A stretch of DNA of 64,000 nt from Capillibacterium thermochitinicola (GTDB lineage Bacteria; Bacillota; UBA4882; UBA10575): contig NZ_JAAKDE010000003.1 of assembly GCF_013664685.1 (NCBI RefSeq), positions 1 through 64,000 of the forward strand, written 5' to 3'. The position numbers and the translations under genes are program-made. The notes below the pieces were generated by a model that saw only the letters and a program-made list of their open reading frames with translations, was not told the DNA's origin and did not search any database. Shown in pieces: positions 26,061 to 35,234 of the stretch. The stretch's first letter is position 1. Each line of letters begins with the position of its first letter.

Positions 26061-27326
26061 TTAAGCCGATTCTTCCTTTTTTTTCTTACGCGGTTCCGCG
26101 CTGGTGGAAAGAAGGAGCTCCTGTTTCCCTTCCACCATTTCTTTGGTGATCACGCATTTTTTCACATCGCTCCGGGAGGGGACCTCGTACATCACATCCA
26201 AGAGCAGCTTCTCGATGATGGCCCTTAAGCCCCGGGCCCCGGCGTTCCGTTTCATCGTCAGGGCGGCAATCGCCTCCATGGCGTCGGGGGTAAATTCCAA
26301 CTCGACCCCATCCAACTCCAACATCTTCTTATACTGTTTAATCAGGGCGTTTTTGGGCTCGGTCAGAATCCGGATCAACGCGGCTTCATCCAACGCATCC
26401 AGGGAAACAACGATCGGCAGACGGCCAATAAACTCCGGAATCATCCCGTACTTGAGTAGATCCTCCGGCATCACCTGCCGCAAAAGATCACCAATGGGCT
26501 TCTCCTGTTTCGACTTGATCTCGGCCCCAAAGCCCATCGTCTTTTTCCCGACCCGGTTCTCGATGATCTTTTCCAGACCGTCAAAGGCGCCACCGCAGAT
26601 AAAGAGGATATTGGTGGTATCGATCTGAATGAACTCCTGGTGCGGGTGTTTCCTTCCCCCCTGGGGCGGAACCGAAGCGATCGTTCCTTCCAAGATCTTC
26701 AGCAGGGCCTGCTGAACACCTTCCCCGGAAACATCCCGCGTAATCGAAGGGTTCTCCGTCTTGCGGGCGATCTTATCCACTTCGTCGATGTAGACAATCC
26801 CCTTCTCTGCCTTCTCCACATCATAGTCGGCCGCCTGGATCAGTTTTAATAGTATATTTTCAACATCTTCTCCCACATAACCGGCTTCCGTAAGCGAGGT
26901 GGCATCAGCAATCGCGAACGGGACATTAAGGATCTTGGCCAACGTCTGAGCAAGGAGGGTCTTTCCGCTACCGGTCGGTCCCATAATCAGGATGTTGCTC
27001 TTCTGGAGCTCGACATCGTCAAACATCCCTTCGGCGTTAATCCTTTTATAGTGGTTGTAAACGGCAACGGAAAGGATTTTCTTGGCTTCTTCCTGCCCGA
27101 TCACGTACTGGTCAAGAATGGCCTTAATCTCCATCGGCTTCGGGATGGTTTCCAAATCGAAGGAGGTATCGTCGGTCAGTTCTTCATCGATAATTTCATT
27201 GCAGAGTTCGATACATTCATCGCAGATATACACACCCGGTCCGGCGATCAGTTTCTTCACCTGTTCCTGTGCTTTGCCGCAGAAAGAACATTTTAACTGC
27301 CCTTTGTCATCCCCGAACTTAAACAT
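26061..27326 (-). CDS. clpX: ATP-dependent Clp protease ATP-binding subunit ClpX
   Basis: ClpX unfolds tagged substrates for ClpP. The 421 residues have the N-terminal zinc-binding domain (CSFCGK, then CDECIELC), Walker A GPTGSGKT near residue 118, a Walker B with [12 protein letters not shown] near 180, the ClpP-binding IGF-like loop region and sensor motifs. It lies 105 bases downstream of clpP in the standard tig, clpP, clpX order. Confidence 0.98.
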   Translation of the reverse strand: MFKFGDDKGQLKCSFCGKAQEQVKKLIAGPGVYICDECIELCNEIIDEELTDDTSFDLETIPKPMEIKAILDQYVIGQEEAKKILSVAVYNHYKRINAEGMFDDVELQKSNILIMGPTGSGKTLLAQTLAKILNVPFAIADATSLTEAGYVGEDVENILLKLIQAADYDVEKAEKGIVYIDEVDKIARKTENPSITRDVSGEGVQQALLKILEGTIASVPPQGGRKHPHQEFIQIDTTNILFICGGAFDGLEKIIENRVGKKTMGFGAEIKSKQEKPIGDLLRQVMPEDLLKYGMIPEFIGRLPIVVSLDALDEAALIRILTEPKNALIKQYKKMLELDGVELEFTPDAMEAIAALTMKRNAGARGLRAIIEKLLLDVMYEVPSRSDVKKCVITKEMVEGKQELLLSTSAEPRKKKKEESA

Positions 27327-27431
27327 CTCACCACCTCTTTCTTATGGAATTGAAAGCCTACCACTGACGGGTATGCCAGAATGGATGAGTAAAGCACAAT
27401 CATACTTGCCCCAGCTTACTGAGGTGGGCAA

Positions 27432-28022
27432 CTACTTTATTTTCCTTTTATCAATGATCTCATCGACAATACCGTATGCCTTAGCCTCTTCGGCGCTCAT
27501 CCAGTAATTGCGGTCCACGTCTTGGGCGACCTTTTCGATGGGCTTTCCGGTGTGGCGCGCAATAATCCCGTTGGTGATTTCGCGCAAGCGCAGGATTTCG
27601 CGGGCTTGAATCTCAATATCCGCGGCCTGCCCTTCGGCCCCACCCAACGGCTGGTGAATCATCACCCTGGAGTTGGGCAACGCGTAGCGCTTGCCCTTCG
27701 CCCCCGCACTCAATAACAGGGCAGCCATACTGGCGGCAAAACCTACACAGATCGTGGAGACTTGCGGTTTAACATACTGCATGGCGTCGTAGATCGCCAA
27801 TCCAGAATAGATTACGCCGCCGGGGCTATTAATATACACGGAAATATCTTTATCCGGATCTTCACTCTCCAGGTATATAAGCTGCGCCACGACCAAATTG
27901 GCCATCGTGTCGTCGATCGGACCGCCAATAAAGATGATCCGCTCCTTAAGCAGGCGGGAAAAAATATCATAAGCCCGTTCCCCGCGGTTGGTTTGTTCAA
28001 CGACCATCGGCACTAAATTCAT
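27432..28022 (-). CDS. clpP: ATP-dependent Clp protease proteolytic subunit ClpP
   Basis: ClpP is the serine peptidase barrel used by ClpX and ClpC. The 196 residues match the family, and the triad is visible: Ser in [11 protein letters not shown] near residue 97, His in [10 protein letters not shown] near 122 and Asp in VDRNYWMSA near 171. The ATG overlaps the tig stop by 4 bases. Confidence 0.98.
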   Translation of the reverse strand: MNLVPMVVEQTNRGERAYDIFSRLLKERIIFIGGPIDDTMANLVVAQLIYLESEDPDKDISVYINSPGGVIYSGLAIYDAMQYVKPQVSTICVGFAASMAALLLSAGAKGKRYALPNSRVMIHQPLGGAEGQAADIEIQAREILRLREITNGIIARHTGKPIEKVAQDVDRNYWMSAEEAKAYGIVDEIIDKRKIK

Positions 28023-29374
28023 TCTTCTTTCACCTCTTCCTCTCTTTCGTCTTCGTCATCCTTGACCGCCGTCACCGCTTCTTGTTCCGGGGCGGCGAAC
28101 CCGACGAGAAGTTTGATTGTCTTTTCCCGTTCAAGAGACGAACGGACGTTTTCAATAAAACTGGGGTTTTTCCCCTTCAGAATATCTTTGCGGAACTCCG
28201 GTGGATAAAACTGGAGCAAATAACCGACTCGATCTTTAAGTTCGTCCTCACTAACGGTAATTCCTTCTGCCTGCGCCACCGCCGTCAGCACCAGATCGGT
28301 CTTCACCCGCTCCTCGGCTTGGGGCCGCAGCTGATCGCGCAACTGTTCCATGGTCTGCTCGGTACGGGTTAAATACTCCTCTAATTTTAACCCTCGCGCT
28401 TCGAGATCATGCTCCATATGGTGAATTAAGTGTTCCAATTCCCGGTTAATCAGGGTATCCGTCAAGGGGACGGTACTGCCCGCCACTACCTGCTTAATCA
28501 CTTCTTCTTCGAACTTGCGGTTGGCGGCCTCCTCTTTATACTCTTGAATCCGCTTCCGCAGGTGTGCTTTGAAATCATCCAGGGTGGCGAAGTCCCCGTG
28601 TTCCTTCGCAAACTCATCATCAAGAGCCGGCAGTTCTTTCCTTTTTATTTCGTGCAGTTTAACCTTGAAGACCACTTCCCGTCCCGCCAGTTCCTGCTGG
28701 TGGTAGTCTTCGGGGAAGGTAAGGTTCAGATTACGCTCTTCGCCCGGAGCCATCCCGATCAGGCCTTCCTCAAACCCGGGGATTAACCGGCCAGATCCTA
28801 CTTCTATAGTATATCCTTGGGCGGCCCCGCCGGGGAATGCTTTTTCGTTTAAATATCCTTCAAAATCGATAACGGCGAAATCGCCCTTCTCCAAAGTTTG
28901 CTTTTCGGTCGCCACCAGTTCCGCATGGCGTTCCTGAAGCGCTTTTAACTCTTGTTCCACTTCATCGTCGGTGACGACCGGCTGTTCCTTCTTGACATTA
29001 AGCTCTTTATAAGCACCAAGTTTAACTTCGGGCAGAACTTCCACTTCCGCCTGGAACTTAAAGGGTTTGCCCTCTTCAATCTGGTCTTCGAAATCAATCT
29101 TTGGATTTTCAATTGGTTCTAGCTTATGTTGGAGGATCGCCTCGTAATAACTTTTAGTAACCAGGATCTCAACGGCATCCTGGTACAAAACTTCTTTGCC
29201 GAATTGCTTTTCCAGGATAAACCGGGGGACCTTCCCTTTGCGGAAACCCGGTACCGATACTCGCTGGACCACTTTTTTATAAGCTTGATCAAAAGCATCA
29301 GCCACTTCCTGCGGATCGGCCTCCAGCTTCAGTAATACGCGGTTGTTTTCCAGTTGTTCAATGGTTGATTGCAT
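28019..29374 (-). CDS. tig: trigger factor (ribosome-associated chaperone/PPIase)
   Basis: Trigger factor binds near the ribosomal exit tunnel and shields nascent chains. The 451 residues show the ribosome-binding signature [19 protein letters not shown] near residue 40, a FKBP-type PPIase domain ([12 protein letters not shown] near 165) and a C-terminal helical chaperone domain. The tail is highly acidic ([12 protein letters not shown]). It heads the tig, clpP, clpX cluster. Confidence 0.97.
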   Translation of the reverse strand: MQSTIEQLENNRVLLKLEADPQEVADAFDQAYKKVVQRVSVPGFRKGKVPRFILEKQFGKEVLYQDAVEILVTKSYYEAILQHKLEPIENPKIDFEDQIEEGKPFKFQAEVEVLPEVKLGAYKELNVKKEQPVVTDDEVEQELKALQERHAELVATEKQTLEKGDFAVIDFEGYLNEKAFPGGAAQGYTIEVGSGRLIPGFEEGLIGMAPGEERNLNLTFPEDYHQQELAGREVVFKVKLHEIKRKELPALDDEFAKEHGDFATLDDFKAHLRKRIQEYKEEAANRKFEEEVIKQVVAGSTVPLTDTLINRELEHLIHHMEHDLEARGLKLEEYLTRTEQTMEQLRDQLRPQAEERVKTDLVLTAVAQAEGITVSEDELKDRVGYLLQFYPPEFRKDILKGKNPSFIENVRSSLEREKTIKLLVGFAAPEQEAVTAVKDDEDEREEEVKEE

Positions 29375-29473
29375 GATTTTCCACCTTACCTTCCGTCTCT
29401 AAATTAACATTTACTCGTTTAGTTTAACCATAATTAACCAAAATTACCAAGAATAAAACGCCATGGCAATGAG

Positions 29474-29510
29474 GAGCCGATAAAACCTTCCGGTTTTATC
29501 GGCTCTTTTT
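29474..29510 (+). terminator. strong plus-strand hairpin terminator without an upstream plus-strand gene
   Basis: GAGCCGATAAAACC and GGTTTTATCGGCTC form a perfect 14-base stem around TTCC, followed by five T on the plus strand. The minus-strand side lacks a T run. All genes from 24.1 to 31 kb are on the minus strand, so the RNA it would end is unknown. Confidence 0.75.
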
Positions 29511-29621
29511 CCCCATTATAACCATGCTTAAATTTTAACTGCCCAGTGATGATGTGTCAAGTTAAGGAATTGCATAAAAATCGGCTCAATAGAAGAAAAA
29601 CGGCTTTACGCCGTTGATTTT

Positions 29622-29704
29622 TGGTGCGAGAGAGGGGACTTGAACCCCTACGGTTGCCCACTAGATCCTAAGTCTAGCGCGTCTGCCAATTCCGCCACTC
29701 TCGC
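29622..29704 (-). tRNA. tRNA-Leu (TAG)
   Basis: The minus strand folds as an 83-base tRNA with acceptor stem GCGAGAG/CTCTCGC, anticodon stem CTAGA/TCTAG around loop CTTAGGA (anticodon TAG), a long variable arm, T-loop GGTTCAAGTCC and an encoded CCA. Confidence 0.96.
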
Positions 29705-29719
29705 TTATTTACTTAGATA

Positions 29720-29749
29720 ATAGTATCATAAATAGCGGGGAACCGTCAA
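29720..29749 (-). promoter_or_regulatory. promoter of tRNA-Leu (TAG)
   Basis: On the minus strand TTGACG (29749-29744), 18 bases, then TACTAT (29725-29720) lie 15 bases before the tRNA. Confidence 0.6.
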
Positions 29750-29770
29750 CCTCCCTTTTCTTTGGCCCCG

Positions 29771-30487
29771 TTAAGCCGCGAAAACATGGCGCCCAATCCG
29801 GGCGGTGACGGTTCGCGACCAAATCCATTTGGACGTAGTCTTACTTGGGTTGTAGAAATACAATGCCCCGTTGGTAGGATCCCAACCGGCTTTCGCCAGG
29901 CGGGCGGCACGGTAAGCAGTGGCGTTCGGCCTCAGCCAGATCTGCCCGTCCCGGACCGTACAAAATTCCCCTTTTTTAAAAACAATGCTCCACAGATCAT
30001 TGGGGAATCTGGGGTTGCGCAGCCGGTTGATCAAGACCGCGCCCACGGCCACTTGCCCTTCAAAGGGTTCCCCCCGGGCCTCGGCGTAAATCACCCGGGC
30101 AAGAAGATCAAGGTCAATCCCGTCGGCTTGGTTGTTCGCTCCGGGCTTAGCCGCTTCGGCCACATTCGTCGCCGGCTTCAGCTGTTCCGGGGGAACCGGT
30201 GGGGGTGCCGCCGCTTCTTGGCGGCGCTCCGTCTCCGCCGCCTTCACCGCCGACGCTTCCGCCGAAGCGGCTCCTTGTTCCGCTTCGTTTTTTTGGTCGA
30301 AAGCGGCCACCTTCGTTTCCGCCTTTTGCTCCGTTACCGTTTTCCCCCGGTCTGCTTGGTCCGGCACCGGGGAAGGAACAAAGATCATAAAACCCATTAC
30401 GCCGAGAAACGGTATAACCCAGCATAATAAGGTGAATAAAGCCAGCCATTGTCTTTGTTTGGGGTTAATTAAAGACAAAAAGGTCAT
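29771..30487 (-). CDS. SleB/CwlJ-type cell wall hydrolase with membrane anchor
   Basis: SleB-type enzymes are lytic transglycosylases that degrade spore cortex or vegetative wall. I start at ATG 30487, after GGGAGG. The 238-residue product has a transmembrane helix near residues 15-37, then a low-complexity Ala/Glu/Lys/Pro linker to about residue 120. The C-terminal hydrolase domain has LARVIYAEARGEPFEGQVAVG (catalytic Glu in YAEARGE) and GALYFYNPSKTTSKWIWSR. Whether it acts in germination or in vegetative wall turnover is not shown. Confidence 0.9.
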   Translation of the reverse strand: MTFLSLINPKQRQWLALFTLLCWVIPFLGVMGFMIFVPSPVPDQADRGKTVTEQKAETKVAAFDQKNEAEQGAASAEASAVKAAETERRQEAAAPPPVPPEQLKPATNVAEAAKPGANNQADGIDLDLLARVIYAEARGEPFEGQVAVGAVLINRLRNPRFPNDLWSIVFKKGEFCTVRDGQIWLRPNATAYRAARLAKAGWDPTNGALYFYNPSKTTSKWIWSRTVTARIGRHVFAA

Positions 30488-30656
30488 CTTCGTCACCTCC
30501 CATTGTTACCACGCCCCGAGTCAGATCAGGCCCGGGTAACCGGCGGTTGCTTTGCGACAAAAAGCTTACCAAAACTCATCATGATGATAACATAACAATG
30601 GGGAGGTAATTAACCCCTTAACCGTTGCCATTTAAGGTAAAGACCACCATCACCGG

Positions 30657-31145
30657 TTAGTTATAGGACAACCCCAAACCCAAGAAGAGCGCATTACCCT
30701 CGCTGCTGTAACCCAAATGGATCAAGAGGGGCGGTAAAATCTGATAAAAAGCTTCCACTTCATAAACGACCAACTTGGAGGGGACCAAACATTTAACGCC
30801 GCCACTTAATAAAAACGGCGAATAATAGCTGCTGTAGATAAACCCGGCCCCAAACAGAAAGTCAAGACGGCCATTGACGCTGGCCCCGACGGCCGCATAT
30901 AAACCCGTATTGTTCTCAAAATCCACCAGCGTACTCCCAATCTGAATCTCCGACCGGAACACGCCCTGGACTTGGCTGGAGACGATCTTTGTCGTCACAT
31001 CATCCAGGTGCCGGTACCCCATTTCCCGCCCGTTCTGGGCGATATCGGTTCCCAGCCAAACCGTATTCTCCCAAGCCCCGAGGGCCGTCGTAGCCAGGGA
31101 AACAACCAAACCGATCGCCAGGATTATTGTCGTTAGCAGTCGCAA
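30657..31145 (-). CDS. secreted protein, possible small beta-barrel
   Basis: I do not recognise a named family. The start is TTG at 31145, with GGAGGAG 6 bases upstream. The 162-residue product has a clear signal peptide (MRLLTTIILAIGLVVSLATTALG, cleavage near ALGAW). The mature part alternates polar and hydrophobic or aromatic residues (LYAAVGASVNGRLDFLFGAG, GFIYSSYYSPFLL, ALFLGLGLSY), as in small outer-membrane barrels. The pattern, together with TolC-family genes in the window, hints at an outer membrane; it is not proof. It lies 169 bases upstream of the SleB-type gene. Confidence 0.7.
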   Translation of the reverse strand: MRLLTTIILAIGLVVSLATTALGAWENTVWLGTDIAQNGREMGYRHLDDVTTKIVSSQVQGVFRSEIQIGSTLVDFENNTGLYAAVGASVNGRLDFLFGAGFIYSSYYSPFLLSGGVKCLVPSKLVVYEVEAFYQILPPLLIHLGYSSEGNALFLGLGLSYN

Positions 31146-31172
31146 TCAAATCTCCTCCTTCACAGTCTCCGT

Positions 31173-31196
31173 TAAAAAACCTCCCCCGTAAGGGAG
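31173..31196 (-). terminator. terminator after the MoxR/DUF58/DUF4129 cassette
   Basis: On the minus strand CTCCC pairs with GGGAG around a 6-base loop, followed by GTTTTTT. It lies 76 bases past the DUF4129 stop and before the secreted-protein gene. Confidence 0.65.
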
Positions 31197-31271
31197 AAGC
31201 TGCCGGCAACACCGGTTCCAATTCCTTTTATTAGGTTCGCAGCTTAAAAAGGGAATTCCTGCTAAGATTGG

Positions 31272-32780
31272 TTAATTTCTTGATCGCCGCTCGAGACGGT
31301 CTTCCAAAGCCCGCCGCCAGTACTCAAAGCGCCGCAGGTCTTCTTTGGGCGGTTCTAACGGTCCGTAACGCGCCTCCTGATAACCGGCGGTCACCCCCTG
31401 GACGGCTTCCCTTTCCTCCGGGAGCATTGCCGCCAGGGCCTGTCCAATCTCCGCCGGAGTCTGGCTGGCCCGCCAGGCCAGCCCCCGCTGGCGAGCTTTC
31501 CTCAGCAGACGGTAATACCCCCGGCGAACCAAAGCCCGGGGACCTTTGCCCCAGGAATGAACCTTCCTCCGCGGCCGGACGCCGACAGGGACCTTTTCTT
31601 CCAAGGTTGAACCGCCGGTCCGGCGCGGAAAACCGGTTTTTGGCCGCCTTGGCCAAAGACGCCGCACGAAAAGGTAAAACCGGACAAGTAACTTGGGCAA
31701 ACCCCGGATACTGTCAAGTTGGCCCGCCAGCGACCGGTGTATCAGATAGCCGATAAAAACCAGCAAAACACCGGTGAAGAACAGCCCCAAACAGATAAGG
31801 GCCATAAAATAAAACCAGATCAGAATTTTCTCCAACATACTGGGCGTCCCGGTAGAGACAACCAAGGGCTCCGGCAGGAAGAGAGACGGGGGCGGCACCT
31901 CTTCCCCAACTTCGGGCAGCTTTAATGGTCGGAAACTCCCTGTCCGTGCAAGTACCCAGCGGACGGCGCGCCACCCCACGGCGCGGAAATTCCCTGGGAA
32001 CAACCAAGCCGGGAGCGACAAAAACAAAAGGATCCTCCCCGCCTGCCCCCGCCATTCGCGGGGCAGTGAAGCAGTGACCGCCAGTCCTTCCCCGTCCCAA
32101 CAAGCCCGTTGATAACAGTAATTGCCCGCCGTCAACAGAGCCAGGCCCGTGCAACTTAAGAGCCAGAGCAGAAGGCGGCCCGGATCCAAAGGCCAGGGCA
32201 GTTCCACTTCGACCGGGGCGGGCGCGACGGCCAGGACAAACACCCCGGCCCCCAACAGGCCGCAGGTGGATACCTGCAGACTTCGCCAATTTTGGTTCCA
32301 ATCGGTCAGGTCCACCTTGTCGTCAGACCACTGGTTACGCCAGTCCCGTGTTGGGCAACGGGGGCGCCGTTGCAACCGGTGGATCATCCCGCCAAAACCA
32401 CGGGCCACAAACCAGGTCATGACTGCCGGGATCCACCATTGGGGGTACCGGGTAACAATCCGTCCGGGCATGAGGAAGAGCTTCCCAACCTCCTCCCGGT
32501 TGGCGATGACCCAAAGGACAGCCACCCCCCACTGGAAAAGAAAAACATAGATCATTTGCCATAACACCGGAAAGTTCCGCGCTGACCGCCGCCCGCCATG
32601 GAAACTCCCGCCGGCCGCGAGAAACAGCAACAGGACCGCAGTAACAACCGGGCGGCGCCGGTATAAACCCAGCGGGATGGTGAGGGTGAGCAGAATCATA
32701 AACAACCAACAAAAGAGGGCGGTCAAGAACTGTAACCACGGGGAAGCGCCCTTATCTCCCTCCGGTAAAGGTGAATTCAT
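31272..32780 (-). CDS. membrane protein with C-terminal DUF4129-like region
   Basis: This is the third gene of a MoxR/DUF58 cassette. I start at ATG 32780 (GGGAGG 7 bases upstream), which overlaps the DUF58 gene by 29 bases. The 502-residue protein has several hydrophobic segments in the first two thirds (near residues 15-55, 70-90, 160-215 and 310-330). A soluble basic C-terminus follows with RRGYYRLLRKARQRGL and TPAEIGQALAAMLPEE, as in DUF4129 domains that accompany transglutaminase-like proteins. No Cys-His-Asp transglutaminase triad is evident, so it is probably a partner rather than the enzyme. Confidence 0.75.
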   Translation of the reverse strand: MNSPLPEGDKGASPWLQFLTALFCWLFMILLTLTIPLGLYRRRPVVTAVLLLFLAAGGSFHGGRRSARNFPVLWQMIYVFLFQWGVAVLWVIANREEVGKLFLMPGRIVTRYPQWWIPAVMTWFVARGFGGMIHRLQRRPRCPTRDWRNQWSDDKVDLTDWNQNWRSLQVSTCGLLGAGVFVLAVAPAPVEVELPWPLDPGRLLLWLLSCTGLALLTAGNYCYQRACWDGEGLAVTASLPREWRGQAGRILLFLSLPAWLFPGNFRAVGWRAVRWVLARTGSFRPLKLPEVGEEVPPPSLFLPEPLVVSTGTPSMLEKILIWFYFMALICLGLFFTGVLLVFIGYLIHRSLAGQLDSIRGLPKLLVRFYLFVRRLWPRRPKTGFPRRTGGSTLEEKVPVGVRPRRKVHSWGKGPRALVRRGYYRLLRKARQRGLAWRASQTPAEIGQALAAMLPEEREAVQGVTAGYQEARYGPLEPPKEDLRRFEYWRRALEDRLERRSRN

Positions 32781-33933
32781 CCCGCTCCCTCCCTTTGCGC
32801 ACAATATACCACTTCAGATTGGCCTTTTTCAGATCCGCGGCCGGAACCGTACCGTCACGGTAATAAGGCCATAAAAAAACCGGTTGGAAGCCGTTCCGGC
32901 GTAAATGGGCCGCTTTTTCCACCATCACCGGGGTGATCACCGGGGTTAAAAACAACAGCACGGAGCGGGCGGGTAAACGCCGGGCCTCGCGGAAAAACAC
33001 CTCCACCGCCTGGCCTTTGCCGGGCGAAACCCCCGCCAGGTAAGAGAGGATTTGCGGAGCTTGGTGCTTCCCCCGTTTCGGCGGTAACCGAAATAGTCCT
33101 TCAGCGGCCCCAAAAGGCTTTCCGTTACAAAAGAAGGCCACGGTCTCGTTCTGCCCCGCCAGGAAATGACATAAGGACGCGGCCAGTTCAACCAAAAACT
33201 CGGTCAGATAGTACCAGGCGCCGGTCGGTAAGTCTTCTTCCCGCAGATTCAAAAAGATGCCGTAATCGGCAGTGAGGGTTGTTTCCCACTCCTTCACCTG
33301 TAAAGTACCGGTCCGGGCCACATTCGGCCAGTGGATCTTCTTGAAACTGTCCCCCGGCAGGTACTCCCGGCAGCCTTGGAGGCGCGTCGGGTCTTCGTAT
33401 AACCCGTAATGCCAACGATAAGGTCCCAGTGGGGACCGGCGGGAGAAAGGAAATTCCTTCAGGGGACGGACCGGGGGAAAGACGATTATTTTCTCCTCCC
33501 CGGCCACGACAAGGCTTTGTTCGGTCAACCCCCAGTGGTCACCGAACGACAACCGGCTGGGCGGCAGAAAATAGATCCCCCGCCGCTCCCCGGTGACCTG
33601 CAGATCAAACTGGGCTTGCCCCCTGGCCGGAAGTGGGAAGAGATGACTGTTGCGGTCGGCGCTCAAGGCGGAAAACGAATGATCCGCCCGGCACCAGGGC
33701 AGCGGGAACAAGGTCGGGTTGGCCACCCGGATCCGGATCCGCAAGGTATCACCGGGAAAACCCTGCCCTTTGGTGACGTCTCTGACGACACGAAGGTTTT
33801 GGGCTACTCTTTTCCGCCCCCACCGGGTCACCAACAACAGGCCAACCGCCATATAAAGCGTAACCGCCGGCGCAAAGCTTAGCGCCGTCAGGAAAAGAAC
33901 TGCAAGACTTAAAACCCGGACCCGCCTACGCAT
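32752..33933 (-). CDS. DUF58 domain protein
   Basis: DUF58 proteins have a vWA-like fold and nearly always accompany MoxR AAA+ ATPases; their exact role is unknown. The 393 residues have one or two N-terminal hydrophobic segments (residues 8-35), a beta-rich middle and the DUF58 signature REYLPGDSFKKIHWPNVARTG near residue 190. It overlaps moxR by 8 bases. Confidence 0.9.
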   Translation of the reverse strand: MRRRVRVLSLAVLFLTALSFAPAVTLYMAVGLLLVTRWGRKRVAQNLRVVRDVTKGQGFPGDTLRIRIRVANPTLFPLPWCRADHSFSALSADRNSHLFPLPARGQAQFDLQVTGERRGIYFLPPSRLSFGDHWGLTEQSLVVAGEEKIIVFPPVRPLKEFPFSRRSPLGPYRWHYGLYEDPTRLQGCREYLPGDSFKKIHWPNVARTGTLQVKEWETTLTADYGIFLNLREEDLPTGAWYYLTEFLVELAASLCHFLAGQNETVAFFCNGKPFGAAEGLFRLPPKRGKHQAPQILSYLAGVSPGKGQAVEVFFREARRLPARSVLLFLTPVITPVMVEKAAHLRRNGFQPVFLWPYYRDGTVPAADLKKANLKWYIVRKGRERDEFTFTGGR

Positions 33934-34885
33934 TCAACGCTTCCTCCGTGGGGACCGGGGTCGCACTGATGATCTCCTGCATGATCTGGAAGCCTTTTTC
34001 CCCCCGGGCCTGCGCTTCCGCCGTCAAGATCAAACGGTGGGCCAAAACGAAGGGGGCCAGATATTTTATATCTTCCGGGAGAACATAGTTCCGTCCCCGT
34101 AGCACCGCAAGCACACGGGCGGCTTGGAAGAGGGCGATACTCCCCCGCGGGCTGGCCCCTACTGCCAACGCCGGATGGTGACGGGTCCGGCCGACCAGCT
34201 CGACAATGTAGTCACGCAGGCTCTCCTCGACAAAGACATCCCGTGCCGCTTGAAGAAACCGGTTGACCTCTTCCGGTGAAACGACCGGTTGCAATGTCTT
34301 GATCGGATGTTCCTTTTCCAGGCGGGACAAGATCGCGGCCTCTTCGTCGGGGGCCGGGTAGCCGAGGGAAATGCGCATTAAAAACCGGTCCAACTGTGCT
34401 TCGGGCAGGGGAAACGTCCCCTCGAATTCGATGGGGTTTTCGGTCGCCACCACCATAAAGGGTTCGGGCAACGGATATGTCTGACCGTCCACCGTAACCT
34501 GCCGTTCCGCCATGACCTCCAGGAGGCCCGACTGGGTACGGGGGGTGGCCCGGTTCACCTCATCAACCAAGACAATATTGGCCATCACCGGTCCCGGGCG
34601 GAAGGTAAAGGTCCCCGCTTGCGGACTAAAAACCGAAACCCCCGTGATATCCGAAGGCAACAGGTCGGGCGTACACTGAATCCGGTTGAAGGACAACCCC
34701 AAAGAACAAGCCAAGGACCGGGCAAGCATGGTTTTGCCTACCCCGGGCACATCCTCAAGGAGCAGATGCCCCCCACAGCCCAGGGCGACCAAACAAAGCT
34801 CCGCCGCTTGTTTTTTCCCCACCAAAACCCGGCCGATATTGTCGATGATCTTTCCGGCAATTACTTCCGGATGATCTGGGCTCAT
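33926..34885 (-). CDS. MoxR-family AAA+ ATPase
   Basis: MoxR ATPases act as chaperones or activators of linked metal-binding or vWA proteins. The 319 residues have Walker A GVGKTMLARSLA near residue 45, the Walker B/sensor region VLVDEVNRATPRTQSGLLEVM near 107, the sensor 1 motif VVATENPIEFEGTFPLPEAQLDRF and a C-terminal lid. It is the first gene of the MoxR, DUF58, DUF4129 cassette, which may remodel a cell-envelope complex (inference). Confidence 0.94.
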   Translation of the reverse strand: MSPDHPEVIAGKIIDNIGRVLVGKKQAAELCLVALGCGGHLLLEDVPGVGKTMLARSLACSLGLSFNRIQCTPDLLPSDITGVSVFSPQAGTFTFRPGPVMANIVLVDEVNRATPRTQSGLLEVMAERQVTVDGQTYPLPEPFMVVATENPIEFEGTFPLPEAQLDRFLMRISLGYPAPDEEAAILSRLEKEHPIKTLQPVVSPEEVNRFLQAARDVFVEESLRDYIVELVGRTRHHPALAVGASPRGSIALFQAARVLAVLRGRNYVLPEDIKYLAPFVLAHRLILTAEAQARGEKGFQIMQEIISATPVPTEEALNA

Positions 34886-35234
34886 GGCAAGACCCCCTTA
34901 CCGCACGAAATACTCTTGATTTACTTCGTGATCTTTCCGGGGTCTCCTCTTCCCGTGGAAAGATTTCCCTCCAGATCACCGGGTGAAAGATATTAAGTTA
35001 ATTATATTACTTATGATCTTCATCAGGATATACTCTTTCTTGATCGGCTCTACTCCGGGCGGTCGCCTATTGGCGAGCCGGGGTCCATAACATAAATGGA
35101 TGAAAAAAAGAGTCCCTGCGGAAAGGGACCCTTTAGTTCTGGCCCAACCCGGCCGATTCTATCTTTATCCGGAAAGACCGCGGGCTCCGGCTGAAAAAAA
35201 GACGGCCGCAACCAATTTTTGAGGAGGTTAACCC
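34886..35234. promoter_or_regulatory. 349-base divergent spacer with several inverted repeats
   Basis: No gene is visible. In the moxR leader ATCTTTCC (34931-34938) faces GGAAAGAT (34957-34964). AT-rich promoter-like DNA, including TATAAT on the minus strand, lies near 34990-35010. GGCTC and GAGCC enclose a GC-rich block at about 35045-35080. I searched for T-box and S-box core motifs on both strands and saw neither. Confidence 0.4.
35097..35131 (-). terminator. hairpin with minus-strand T run in the moxR-patB spacer
   Basis: GTCCC and GGGAC form the stem, with seven T following on the minus strand. The T run points toward moxR, so it may attenuate a minus-strand leader; on the plus strand it has only a weak T run. 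Confidence 0.55.

Noticed and set aside
31272-34885. complete MoxR/DUF58/transglutaminase cassette
   Set aside because: The third protein has the DUF4129-like region but I could not find a Cys-His-Asp transglutaminase triad, so I did not call it an enzyme.
35036-35234. T-box or SAM riboswitch before the PatB/MalY-type gene
   Set aside because: The GC-rich hairpins invited this reading, but I found neither the T-box core TGGNACCGCG-type sequence nor the S-box conserved core on either strand.
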